In this document: positions 7,735 to 15,533 of the stretch, piece after piece
Layout: the number at the start of each line of letters is the position of its first letter
Numbering within the stretch: position 1 is the first letter of the stretch
Notes under the pieces: generated by a model
What the model was told of the DNA's origin: nothing
Databases searched by the model: none
Seen by the model: the letters and a program-made list of their open reading frames with translations, nothing else
Position numbers and translations under genes: made by a program
Source: Pirellulaceae bacterium
GTDB taxonomy: Bacteria; Planctomycetota; Planctomycetia; Pirellulales; Pirellulaceae
Direction of reading: 5' to 3'
NCBI GenBank assembly: GCA_013002105.1
Contig: JABDKS010000024.1
Location: forward strand, 1 to 15,647
Length of the DNA stretch: 15,647 nucleotides

Positions 7735-9411
7735 ATGAGCAGACAATACATTTATCAAGTCGAAGACCTGACCAAAAAGCACGGCCAACGGACCGTTTTG
7801 GAAGACGTTTGTTTGGCGTTTTACCCGGGTGCCAAAATCGGCGTGCTGGGCCCCAACGGCGCCGGCAAATCCACGTTGCTGCGGATCATGGCCGGGCAGG
7901 ATACCGAATTCGATGGAACCGCTCGCTTAGGGAAAGGTTTTACGGTCGGCTATTTGGAACAAGAACCGCCGCTGGACGAAACCAAAACCGTTTTTGAGAA
8001 CGTCGAAGTTGCTGTTGCCGAGCGACGAGCGATCTTGGATCGCTACAACGAAATCAGCATGCTACTTGGCGACGTCACCGACGACGACGAAATGCAGAAA
8101 CTGTGCGATGAAATGGCACGACTGCAAGACACAATCGATGCTGCCAATCTTTGGGAACTCGATCGTCAAGTCGAAATGTCGATGGCTGTCATGAATTTGC
8201 CGCCGGGCGACGCCGCCGTGACCAACCTGTCCGGTGGCGAAAAACGACGTATCGCGCTTTGCCAACTACTGATCCGACAGCCCGACCTGCTGTTGCTGGA
8301 CGAACCGACCAACCACCTGGACGCTGAATCGGTGTCATGGCTGGAACAACATTTGGCAAAGTATCCCGGCACAGTCGTCGCGGTCACCCACGACCGATAC
8401 TTTTTGGACAACGTCGCGCAGTGGATTTTGGAAATTGATCGCGGCAAGGGAATTCCATTCGAAGGCAACTACACCGCCTGGCTGGAAGCTCGCGAAAAAC
8501 GGATGCAGATCGAACAGCGACAATCCAAGGCGCGAGAACGTACCTTGGCCCGCGAACTGGAATGGATTCGAATGAGTCCGAAAGCGCGGCAGGCAAAGAG
8601 CAAGGCGCGTATCAATTCGTACGAAAAACTTGCTGCCCAGCAATTCGAAGATCGACCGGACGAACTGGAAATCCAAATCCCCTCGGGGCAGCATCTGGGC
8701 GAGCTCGTCATCGAAGGCAAAAACATCCACAAAGGCTACGGCGACAAAGTTTTGATCGATGATCTGTCGTTCCGACTGCCGGCCGGTGGGATCGTCGGTG
8801 TGATCGGCCCCAACGGTGCCGGCAAAACCACGCTATTCCGGATGCTGACCGGTCAAGAAACCCCCGATAGCGGTGAATTTCGTGTCGGTGACACCGTCGA
8901 CTTGGGCTATGTCGACCAAAGTCGTGACTCGCTGGACCCCGATCACACGGTGTTTCAGGAGATCAGCGGCGGTACCGAGACGATCGTGATGGGCGGTCGC
9001 AACATCGCTGCTCGAGCCTACGTGGCACGATTCAATTTCAAAGGCTCCGATCAAGAAAAGAAAGTCGGCAACCTCTCCGGCGGTGAACGCAACCGCGTTC
9101 ACTTGGCAAAATTGCTGCGTCAAGGCTGCAATGTTTTGCTATTAGACGAACCGACCAACGATTTGGACGTCGATACATTGCGGGCCCTCGAAGAAGCCAT
9201 TGCGAACTTCGCAGGCTGCGTTGTCGTCACTAGTCACGACCGCTGGTTCCTAGATCGGCTCGCGACGCATATCCTGGCGTTCGAAGGGGATGGCAAACTG
9301 ACGTGGTGCGAGGGGAACTTTGACACCTACGAACGCAACCTTCGCGAACGCCTTGGCGAAGATCCTGATGAAGCGAAACGCGCTCGATACAAAAGTATTC
9401 ATGCCGGTTGA
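7735..9411 (+). CDS. ettA: Energy-dependent translational throttle protein EttA (ABC-F ATPase)
   Basis: A soluble ABC-F protein with two ATPase domains and no membrane segments. EttA binds the ribosomal E site and gates the first elongation steps according to ATP/ADP level. The first domain has Walker [10 protein letters not shown] (39-47), signature LSGGEKRR (165-172), Walker B LLLLDEP (185-191) and switch His219 in VTHDRYF. A charged helical interdomain linker runs from about 250 to 315 and contains [15 protein letters not shown]. The second domain has GPNGAGKTT (358-366), LSGGERNR (447-454), VLLLDEP (467-473) and SHDRWF (500-505). The total of 558 residues matches EttA (about 555), and so does the opening [11 protein letters not shown]. 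The ATG at 7735 is preferred over 7666 because of this opening and the AGGA sequence eight bases before it. The tail is YKSIHAG. Confidence 0.93.
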   Translation: MSRQYIYQVEDLTKKHGQRTVLEDVCLAFYPGAKIGVLGPNGAGKSTLLRIMAGQDTEFDGTARLGKGFTVGYLEQEPPLDETKTVFENVEVAVAERRAILDRYNEISMLLGDVTDDDEMQKLCDEMARLQDTIDAANLWELDRQVEMSMAVMNLPPGDAAVTNLSGGEKRRIALCQLLIRQPDLLLLDEPTNHLDAESVSWLEQHLAKYPGTVVAVTHDRYFLDNVAQWILEIDRGKGIPFEGNYTAWLEAREKRMQIEQRQSKARERTLARELEWIRMSPKARQAKSKARINSYEKLAAQQFEDRPDELEIQIPSGQHLGELVIEGKNIHKGYGDKVLIDDLSFRLPAGGIVGVIGPNGAGKTTLFRMLTGQETPDSGEFRVGDTVDLGYVDQSRDSLDPDHTVFQEISGGTETIVMGGRNIAARAYVARFNFKGSDQEKKVGNLSGGERNRVHLAKLLRQGCNVLLLDEPTNDLDVDTLRALEEAIANFAGCVVVTSHDRWFLDRLATHILAFEGDGKLTWCEGNFDTYERNLRERLGEDPDEAKRARYKSIHAG

Positions 9412-9472
9412 TAGACCGGAGTTGTTAATAAAATTGACGCAGCGGACTGAGTTCCCCTGTACGAGAACGACA

Positions 9473-9478
9473 AAAGGA
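9473..9478 (+). promoter_or_regulatory. Strong ribosome binding site of the histone H1-like gene
   Basis: AAAGGA lies eight bases before the ATG at 9487 and is one of only two clear SD sequences in the window. It fixes the start of the lysine-rich protein and suggests strong translation. The 75-base gap after ettA includes an AT-rich stretch around 9424-9438, but no convincing -10 element. Confidence 0.6.
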
Positions 9479-9486
9479 ATGATTAG

Positions 9487-9774
9487 ATGACGATCTTGAG
9501 AGTGGGAACGAACGAAAAGTATTCCGAAGGCTGGGGTGCAGCATTTGGAAACGGCAAATCCAAAACCAGCACCAAGAAGAAAGCAAAAAAGAAAGCCGCC
9601 AAAAAGTCGGCCAAGAAAAAAACCAAAGTAACGGCGTCCGCAAAAAAGAAATCTGCCAAGAAGAAACCGGCCAAAAAGAAAAAGACAGCGACGAAAAAGT
9701 CCGCCGCCAAGAAGAGCACCTCTAAAAAGAAGACGTCAGGTAAGAAGAAGCGAACCGCCAAGAAAAAGAAGTAG
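9487..9774 (+). CDS. Histone H1-like lysine-rich nucleoid protein
   Basis: A 95-residue protein with two parts. Residues 1-23 (MTILRVGTNEKYSEGWGAAF and three more) are ordinary sequence with a short amphipathic, aromatic motif. Residues 24-95 are almost only Lys, Ala, Ser and Thr, in repeats such as AKKK, KKSA and KKTT-like units. In total 39 of the 95 residues are lysine. This matches the C-terminal tail of histone H1 and bacterial H1-like proteins such as chlamydial Hc1, which bind DNA non-specifically through the charged tail. The likely role is nucleoid compaction or RNA/DNA binding, with the N-terminal motif as a contact point for itself or a partner. The coding DNA is purine-rich and A-rich. 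The strong SD and the fixed N-terminal motif support a real gene. The opposite-strand reading frame over the same bases is a low-complexity Phe/Leu shadow. Confidence 0.85.
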   Translation: MTILRVGTNEKYSEGWGAAFGNGKSKTSTKKKAKKKAAKKSAKKKTKVTASAKKKSAKKKPAKKKKTATKKSAAKKSTSKKKTSGKKKRTAKKKK

Positions 9775-9875
9775 CTGACACTTCCACGTTTCGACGCATG
9801 CGAAGGCAAATTTTCGCCTGCTGTCGACTTCCCTCTTGGCACTCTGCCCGCCGGCAACGACCGCAAAAAACAATC

Positions 9876-12800
9876 ATGTCCAGCCTTCCAGCACCCGACG
9901 CGCTGAGCGAATCGCTTCAGAGGCTGGCTGGCTATTTGAATTTTTCGTCCGGCAAGTGCGACGCAGCGACCTTGTCGGCCTGGAATCATGTCTACGATAT
10001 TGCCAGCGGCGGTGACCCACTGACCGGACCGCCGGCCTGGCTGGTCCTGAAAGACTGGTTGCTCGAATCGTTTGATCAACTTCGTGACAGCCAATCCGCT
10101 TTTCGCGATGTAACGCAAGCCCAACGCGTCGTTCGCTTGCTCTGGAGCGAACTACTGCCGGCCTACGCAGATTTTCATCGCGACCTGTTGTTTCACCAAC
10201 ACGCCGAAGTCCTCTTCAACGGCTTCTTTCTTGCTAGAGCCTGCGAAGCCATTTTGTCGATTGACCTGGGCGAAGACGACGAGTTCATCGTGCATGCGGC
10301 CATCGATCAGTTGAACGATTTTGTTGGCTATCGTCCTGTCGCCGTGCTGGAAAACCGCCGCTGCGAACCCTACCCGCACGAATTCATCCGACCGATTCCA
10401 CTATTCATTCAGGGTGCAGGTGTATCGGCCGGCCCCTACCATGATTTGATCAAGCTGGCGATCGAAACACTCGAGCAAACCGATCCCGACATTCTGCGCA
10501 GCGCGGCGTTCGACTTGGCCCAGTTGCAGGAATTATCGCTCGACCCGCGTGCCTACGACTTTGATCATCCCGTCAATCGACGCCCCAATTACCATTTTGG
10601 CGGTTGGGATGAACGAGCCATCGGCGAGGACGGTTACTACAAACGCTTTGTGTTGCGACAAGTCACACTCGATGCGCTGCTCAGCCGTCTGAACGACCTG
10701 GATGATATCGACCGCCAAGAGTTGCTGGTCGAAGCAGCATCGGTGCTTGCGGGCACGATCCTGATGGCGTCGGGAATCAGTGGCTGGGGACCGGGAGCCT
10801 ACACCAGCGAAATCACACTCGGTTCGCTGATGAAACCGATCGCTGCCTACCGTGACGCATTTTATGGCGATCGAATCCAACAGCTGACCGGTCCGCACGC
10901 CGAACGATTGGCCAGCGAGCAACAGCTCCGACGACAACCGTTCGGCGCCGCGCGACAACATCTCAATGCTGCCTTGGCCGAGCGGCGTGCGGCCCAACTG
11001 CAACATGTCCAACTTGCGCGACTGTATGCCCGAATGGGTTACCCCGACGCGGCAACACGACAAGCTGATACCGTGCCCGCCACGTCAGCCAGGATGATGT
11101 GTCGCATCGATTGCGAAATGACACTCGGTTTGAGAGCCCTGCGCAGTGGTCAAATCGATGCGGCGATGAAAGTCCCCAGCGAAGCGTTTGATCTGATTAA
11201 GCGAGGCATCGATTGCGGCGCCTTGATTGATCCCTGGGACATCTTGGCGTTCGGCGGAAATTTCAGTCTGTATCCCAGTCCCGATTGCAGCGTGCACGAT
11301 TCGCGAGTGGACGACCTGCTGTATTTGGTCGAACAACTGTTCAGTTACATGGCTCGCGTTTGGAGCGAAGCGGCCGCACAGAATAACGAGGTCGTCTACA
11401 CGGAGATGGGCGACCGTTACCGCGAGATTGCCGAGTGGTGGCGACAATTTGCGGCCCACACGATCGATTCGATCGATGCCGCGGACCCGCTGGAGTCGTA
11501 CGAGTCGGCCAAATTGGTCGCCCGCGCACTGCGATTGTGGCACGAAGGCGGCGCCGCAGCCGGAGATGTCGCCTTCTGGGCACCGCACGCGGACCTGTTC
11601 GATTCACCACGCGCCTACGCCTTGGTCATTTCTGCTTTGCTGGACCGGCGTGACTTCGTGCCGGCGATGGCTCTGTTGATCCACTGGCTCAATCAAGCCG
11701 ATCAGGTTGGATTGCGTTTGGGCGGCAGCTCTTTGCCACGGCTGGCCGAACGATGGCTTTTGCGATTGCGAGAATCGGTCGGGGGTGACGGCGAACTTTT
11801 TGGCGAACCGTCCATCGATCAAAGCGTCACCCGCGATACGTCCGAGATTTGGCCGCTGGTTCGCAAGTGTTTTGATTACTTGGAAGCCAACGCGGAAGAG
11901 TTTTGGTCAGCACCCACATTCATGCTCGGCCAAAGCAAATCCCCCCAACGTGATTGGGATCGCGAACTAACCGCAGCCGAAGAGGCCGGCGACGACGACG
12001 AAGGGTTATTCGACGCCGCCTACGAAGGAATGACGTACCGCGACACCACCGATGATGGTAACGAAGGCGCGGTGTTTGAATTCGGCGACGAAGGAAGCTG
12101 TGATGAACTTGAGGCAGAATCCAAGCGTCTGGTCGACCGCTTAAGTTTCTTGCAATCGCTTGCACGGATGTGGGCGGTCGCTGCTGACATCGCGGTTGCC
12201 GACGAGAACGCCGACGGCGCGCAAGACCGTTTGCAGGCACTGCAATCCTGGGCCGACCGCGCCTGCCAAAACCGGATTGGGCTGCTGGAACTTCTGGACG
12301 CCGTACGCAACTACCACGTCAAACCTGCCGGTAGCGACAAAGAATCGATGCGGAGCTATGACCGCAGCCGTGTGCTGCGTGATTCCCTGATGGAACGCGT
12401 CATCGGCACCGCGGTGGAAATGTCTGATTCCCGTCGGCTTGTTTGTGGGGCATTGTTGGCCCATCAAAAAGCGAACCGCAATATCAGCATTCCCGATTCG
12501 CAACCGATCGAAGAAATGGGTGCCGACGACGCCCATGCCGTCCGCATGTTTGCCGCCTTGATTGCAGGTGACAATCAAGAGGCATGCAAGGTATTCCCAG
12601 CGTTTCTGGATGCCTTGCGAGACAAAAACCTGCTGTACATCCCGCTTTCGCGCGGTGGCGACCCGGTCAAAATTTACGTTGCAAGACTACGCCAACGTGT
12701 GCTGCGTCACCTGATGCATTGGTTGCCGCGACGTGGATTGATCTCGCAGGCGTGCCAGCTGATCGAAACGGCGCGTCAAATGGAACAACAAAACGCCATC

Positions 12801-13937
12801 GGAATCGGCGCGGTCACTGAATTCGATGGCCTTTTCCGCGCCGGATTCCGATCACTCGTCGCGTCTTTGGTCGAATCGACGCGACGACCATTCCAGCAAA
12901 AAGGCCAAGGCGACGACGAAAAGGCCGTCGCCGAACAATTGATCCCGTTGTTGGAACGACTGACCGAAACGTTGCTGGGTAGCTGGCTGGCGCACAGCCA
13001 AACATTGCGATTGTCACCACTCGAGACAGTGACCGACCCAAAAAAGTGGGACAAACTGGTCAGATTCATCACCGACTATGGCGATCCGATTTTCACGCAG
13101 ATGTTTTTGCAACTCGGCAACGTGCGAGCCATCTTGCATCAGGGCGTCGCCAATTGGCTGCAACGAGCTATGGAAGAAGGCGAAGACCAGTTCTGTGACA
13201 CACGACTATTCGAAGACTTACAGTCGGGTGTCTTGAGCCTGAAAGAAGCCGATCGCTGGATCACGTTGGTCTATGAATCACTGATTGACCACCACGCCGA
13301 ATACCTGGATTACAACAGCACGACGACGCAGAGCGATCGTGGTGATTTAATTTACATGTTCATGGACTTTTTGCGGCTACGCACGCGTTACGAACGCATC
13401 GCATGGAATTTAAAGCCGGTGATGTGGGCCCATGAAGTGTTGGTTCGCAGCGGGCTGGAAAACGCGGCGATGATGTGGCGGCGCAGCTTGAGCGAAAGGA
13501 TCGGCACAGAAGCCGATTTGTATGTCAAGAAATTACGTGACTTGCAAAGCAACTACGCGATGCGAATGCCGACAGTGGCCGATCGAATCCTGGAACGCTT
13601 TGTCCAACCGATGACGATCGCCCGAATGCGCGCATTGGTCGGTCCGGCGATGCGGGATGCCGAAGCGAATCGCGAGAGTCGTAAGTTCGATTTACTTGAG
13701 CAGGAATCCGAATTGCTGACGCGACACCCGACCGGTGTCGGACTCGATGTGCCCGCCTGGTTGGACGCGTTAGAGGAAGAAGTGGAAAAGCTAGCAAAGC
13801 GTCGTGCCAACAGCGAAATTGACCCTCAGGGTTTAATGACGATTCCAATTTCCGTATTAACGGCAACGAATTTGAATGAGCAACTGACCGCAGCACGGTT
13901 GCAAGGTCGACGATTACCACACATGAAAAAGGAGTAG
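9876..13937 (+). CDS. Giant conserved-type hypothetical protein, helical, planctomycete-like
   Basis: A 1353-residue protein of unknown function. No signal peptide or membrane segment is visible, so it should be cytoplasmic. Most of it reads as amphipathic helices rich in Leu, Ala and Arg, as in helical-repeat (TPR/HEAT-like) scaffolds, but no clean repeat consensus was found. The best candidate for a conserved core is residues 220-310: LDPRAYDFDHPVNRRPNYHF (222-241), GYYKRFVLRQVTLDALL (253-269), then a Gly-rich stretch ILMASGISGWGPGAYTSE (295-312). Residues 701-750 are a strongly acidic insert with 19 Asp/Glu. The C-terminal third (about 750-1310) is again helical and charged. No ATPase, nuclease or kinase motif was found. 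The ATG at 9876 is chosen because SLPAPDALSESLQRLAGYL starts a natural helix. The upstream in-frame ATG at 9798 would add a Cys/Arg-rich stretch of 26 residues. There is no SD. The gene lies 101 bases after the histone-like gene and may be co-transcribed with it. Confidence 0.9.
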   Translation: MSSLPAPDALSESLQRLAGYLNFSSGKCDAATLSAWNHVYDIASGGDPLTGPPAWLVLKDWLLESFDQLRDSQSAFRDVTQAQRVVRLLWSELLPAYADFHRDLLFHQHAEVLFNGFFLARACEAILSIDLGEDDEFIVHAAIDQLNDFVGYRPVAVLENRRCEPYPHEFIRPIPLFIQGAGVSAGPYHDLIKLAIETLEQTDPDILRSAAFDLAQLQELSLDPRAYDFDHPVNRRPNYHFGGWDERAIGEDGYYKRFVLRQVTLDALLSRLNDLDDIDRQELLVEAASVLAGTILMASGISGWGPGAYTSEITLGSLMKPIAAYRDAFYGDRIQQLTGPHAERLASEQQLRRQPFGAARQHLNAALAERRAAQLQHVQLARLYARMGYPDAATRQADTVPATSARMMCRIDCEMTLGLRALRSGQIDAAMKVPSEAFDLIKRGIDCGALIDPWDILAFGGNFSLYPSPDCSVHDSRVDDLLYLVEQLFSYMARVWSEAAAQNNEVVYTEMGDRYREIAEWWRQFAAHTIDSIDAADPLESYESAKLVARALRLWHEGGAAAGDVAFWAPHADLFDSPRAYALVISALLDRRDFVPAMALLIHWLNQADQVGLRLGGSSLPRLAERWLLRLRESVGGDGELFGEPSIDQSVTRDTSEIWPLVRKCFDYLEANAEEFWSAPTFMLGQSKSPQRDWDRELTAAEEAGDDDEGLFDAAYEGMTYRDTTDDGNEGAVFEFGDEGSCDELEAESKRLVDRLSFLQSLARMWAVAADIAVADENADGAQDRLQALQSWADRACQNRIGLLELLDAVRNYHVKPAGSDKESMRSYDRSRVLRDSLMERVIGTAVEMSDSRRLVCGALLAHQKANRNISIPDSQPIEEMGADDAHAVRMFAALIAGDNQEACKVFPAFLDALRDKNLLYIPLSRGGDPVKIYVARLRQRVLRHLMHWLPRRGLISQACQLIETARQMEQQNAIGIGAVTEFDGLFRAGFRSLVASLVESTRRPFQQKGQGDDEKAVAEQLIPLLERLTETLLGSWLAHSQTLRLSPLETVTDPKKWDKLVRFITDYGDPIFTQMFLQLGNVRAILHQGVANWLQRAMEEGEDQFCDTRLFEDLQSGVLSLKEADRWITLVYESLIDHHAEYLDYNSTTTQSDRGDLIYMFMDFLRLRTRYERIAWNLKPVMWAHEVLVRSGLENAAMMWRRSLSERIGTEADLYVKKLRDLQSNYAMRMPTVADRILERFVQPMTIARMRALVGPAMRDAEANRESRKFDLLEQESELLTRHPTGVGLDVPAWLDALEEEVEKLAKRRANSEIDPQGLMTIPISVLTATNLNEQLTAARLQGRRLPHMKKE

Positions 13938-14036
13938 TGCATTCGTTGAAACCTGTGGCTACACCGTCCGAACTATTCGCTACAATCTGCCGCTTCGACT
14001 AACTCACTCCTTGTACAGAAGAGCAGCAACCCACGG

Positions 14037-14867
14037 ATGAACACGCTTGCAATCAGCCAGCTTTCAACACTTCGCTGGAGCATCGAACAAGACGTTCATG
14101 CGTACAGCCGACGCGGCTTCTCTGGTATCGGAATCTACCGACCAAAACTCGAAGACTACGGTCTCGATCGAACGATCGAATTGTTGGCCGAGTTCTCGCT
14201 CTCTGCGACATCGCTTTCTTGGGTGGGCGGATTCACCGGCAGTGATGGTCGTGCGTTTGGCGATGCGGTTGCCGACGCCATCGCCGCGATCGACGACGCG
14301 GCGAACTTACGTGCCGACACGCTGATCGTGCTCGCTGGCGGACGCAACAATCACATTCGCAATCATGCTCGGCGCACGTTGTGCGAGGCGCTCAAGGAAA
14401 TCGCCGCGGTTGCCGAAGACTATGACGTCCGCATCTCGCTAGAGCCCATTCATCCAGGCTGCGGCGACGAATGGTCGTTCGTAAACGACTTGCAATCGAC
14501 GCTGGACATTATCGAAACCGTTAATAGCCCAGCACTCGGCGTCGTATTGGATACGTACCACGTTGGCATGGACGAAGAGGTCGTGCGGTGGTTGCCGGAC
14601 ATCGTCCCCCATTTGCATCTGGTCCAACTCGGTGATGCACGACACAGCCCGTTGGGCGAAATGAATCGCTGCTTGCTGGGTAAGGGCTGCGTGCCGATCC
14701 ACACGATTTTGCAGACATTGAACCAATATCAGTTCCGCGGCCCATTCGAAGTGGAATTATTGGGCGAAGACGTTGAGTCGTTCTCGTACGATGAAATCCT
14801 CGATCACACCCGCAACTTTATGGATCGGATGCGGATGCGGGTTCAGCACGATTCACGACCGGGTTAG
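14037..14867 (+). CDS. Sugar phosphate isomerase/epimerase-like TIM-barrel protein
   Basis: A 276-residue protein of the xylose isomerase-like/AP endonuclease 2 TIM-barrel superfamily. Expected metal ligands sit at the ends of barrel strands: Glu136 in ISLEPIHP, Asp172 and His175 in GVVLDTYHVGMD, His192 or His194 in PHLHLVQLGDA, and Glu238 or Glu240 in GPFEVELLGED. The segment RCLLGKGCVPIHTIL (211-225) is the usual 'PGxGxid' loop before the last strand. Such enzymes interconvert sugars or sugar phosphates (or inositol derivatives) in the cytoplasm with a divalent metal. The substrate cannot be read from sequence. The length is normal and the barrel starts at once after the ATG (TLAISQLSTLRWSIEQDV). 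A 99-base gap separates it from the giant gene. Its last 50 bases overlap the 3' end of the opposite-strand gene. Confidence 0.87.
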   Translation: MNTLAISQLSTLRWSIEQDVHAYSRRGFSGIGIYRPKLEDYGLDRTIELLAEFSLSATSLSWVGGFTGSDGRAFGDAVADAIAAIDDAANLRADTLIVLAGGRNNHIRNHARRTLCEALKEIAAVAEDYDVRISLEPIHPGCGDEWSFVNDLQSTLDIIETVNSPALGVVLDTYHVGMDEEVVRWLPDIVPHLHLVQLGDARHSPLGEMNRCLLGKGCVPIHTILQTLNQYQFRGPFEVELLGEDVESFSYDEILDHTRNFMDRMRMRVQHDSRPG

Positions 14868-15438
14868 CAGCAGCACCCGCCGGTTCAAGATTCGGCAGAG
14901 CAACCGGTACCGGAACCGGAGCGACAGCGTCATCGGGCACGACAGCAACATCAGGCACCGCAGCGACACCAGGCACTGCAGCGATGCGTGCCTCGGCAGC
15001 AACCGCCGCCTGTCGCGGCGATCGTTCTCGCTTTGCGACCTTGGGCACCCACAAGGGAACTCGCTGGTCTTCGGGCAACAAGCCGCGATTGACTCGCTCG
15101 GGATCTCGTTGCGTCCACGTCTCACGCATCGACGGCGACCAGACCTGCCGCATCAATCCTTCATCGTTCCACGTGCATTGGTAGTGATCGGGATCCCAAC
15201 GACGCTGTGGCAACTGGGACGGTTTCTTGACCAATCGCCAAGCCCGCACGTGGAATCGATTGTGTGTTTTGGACCAATCGTAAAAGATAACCTGGCGAAA
15301 AACTTCGCGGCCTTCTTCGTCGACGAAATGATTCAATTCAATCAGATCGACGCGTTGGCGGACCACCGATGGTGCGGTGGTTGAACCGGGAGCAACCCCC
15401 ACGACGAGCAAGCCGGCAAGTGTCATCCATGACATCAT
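14818..15438 (-). CDS. Small exported hypothetical protein with Val/Ala/Pro repeat tail
   Basis: A 206-residue protein with three parts. Residues 3-22 (SWMTLAGLLVVGVAPGSTTA) form a hydrophobic N-terminus that looks like a signal peptide, although it has no Lys or Arg before the core and no clean cleavage site. Residues 30-130 form a compact domain with VDLIELNHF, VFRQVIFYDW (47-56), FHVRAWRLVKK and RRWDPDHYQCTWNDEG (79-94). I associate this domain with planctomycete hypothetical proteins, but no function is known to me. Residues 140-206 are a low-complexity Ala/Val/Pro tail with hexapeptide repeats of the form (V/I)A(A/V)VP(G/D). The start at 15438 is fixed by a GGAGGA sequence six bases upstream. 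An earlier in-frame start at 15477 would break the signal-like segment. Its 3' end overlaps the isomerase gene by 50 bases. Confidence 0.75.
   Translation of the reverse strand: MMSWMTLAGLLVVGVAPGSTTAPSVVRQRVDLIELNHFVDEEGREVFRQVIFYDWSKTHNRFHVRAWRLVKKPSQLPQRRWDPDHYQCTWNDEGLMRQVWSPSMRETWTQRDPERVNRGLLPEDQRVPLWVPKVAKRERSPRQAAVAAEARIAAVPGVAAVPDVAVVPDDAVAPVPVPVALPNLEPAGAAANPVVNRAEPASASDP
14922..14987. repeat. 18-base imperfect tandem repeat inside the exported protein gene
   Basis: Three full units and a partial fourth lie head to tail at 14922-14939, 14940-14957, 14958-14975 and 14976-14987. Adjacent units differ by a few substitutions. For example, the second is CGACAGCAACATCAGGCA and the third CCGCAGCGACACCAGGCA. 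Read on the minus strand, each encodes one Ala/Val-rich hexapeptide ending in VP(G/D) or a variant. The 18-base period keeps the reading frame, so copy number could change without breaking the gene. Confidence 0.75.
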
Positions 15439-15444
15439 GTGTGG

Positions 15445-15450
15445 TCCTCC
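15445..15450 (-). promoter_or_regulatory. Ribosome binding site of the exported protein gene
   Basis: GGAGGA on the minus strand is separated by six bases from the ATG at 15438. This is the best SD in the window and decides this start over the longer in-frame alternative at 15477. Confidence 0.7.
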
Positions 15451-15533
15451 AGAAACGATAGGGGCGCAGCACGGCACCCTTCAGATCCTCGGTTACCAAG
15501 ACGCTCCGCCGTGGGTAAAGAGCAATTCTCGAT

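Noticed and set aside
9434..9463. Possible promoter with TTGACG before the histone-like gene
   Set aside because: At the right spacing only TGTACG is found, which matches the -10 consensus at three of six positions.
9800..9817. Possible hairpin GCGAA/TTCGC after the histone-like gene
   Set aside because: Only five base pairs and no T-run, too weak to call a terminator.
9798..9875. Earlier ATG for the giant protein
   Set aside because: It adds 26 residues with Cys/Arg clusters, starts inside a small hairpin, and does not look like a signal peptide.
9483..10124. 213-residue minus-strand frame rich in Phe, Leu and Ala that resembles a membrane protein
   Set aside because: It is the antisense shadow of the Lys-rich gene: AAG/AAA codons read backwards give Phe/Leu. 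The plus-strand gene has a strong SD.
13981..13986. TACAAT as a -10 element before the isomerase gene
   Set aside because: No -35-like hexamer is present 16-18 bases upstream. A single good hexamer is expected by chance.
15462..15479. Inverted repeat GGGCGC/GCACCC upstream of the exported protein
   Set aside because: It needs a wobble pair, has only six pairs, and has no placement that suggests a role.
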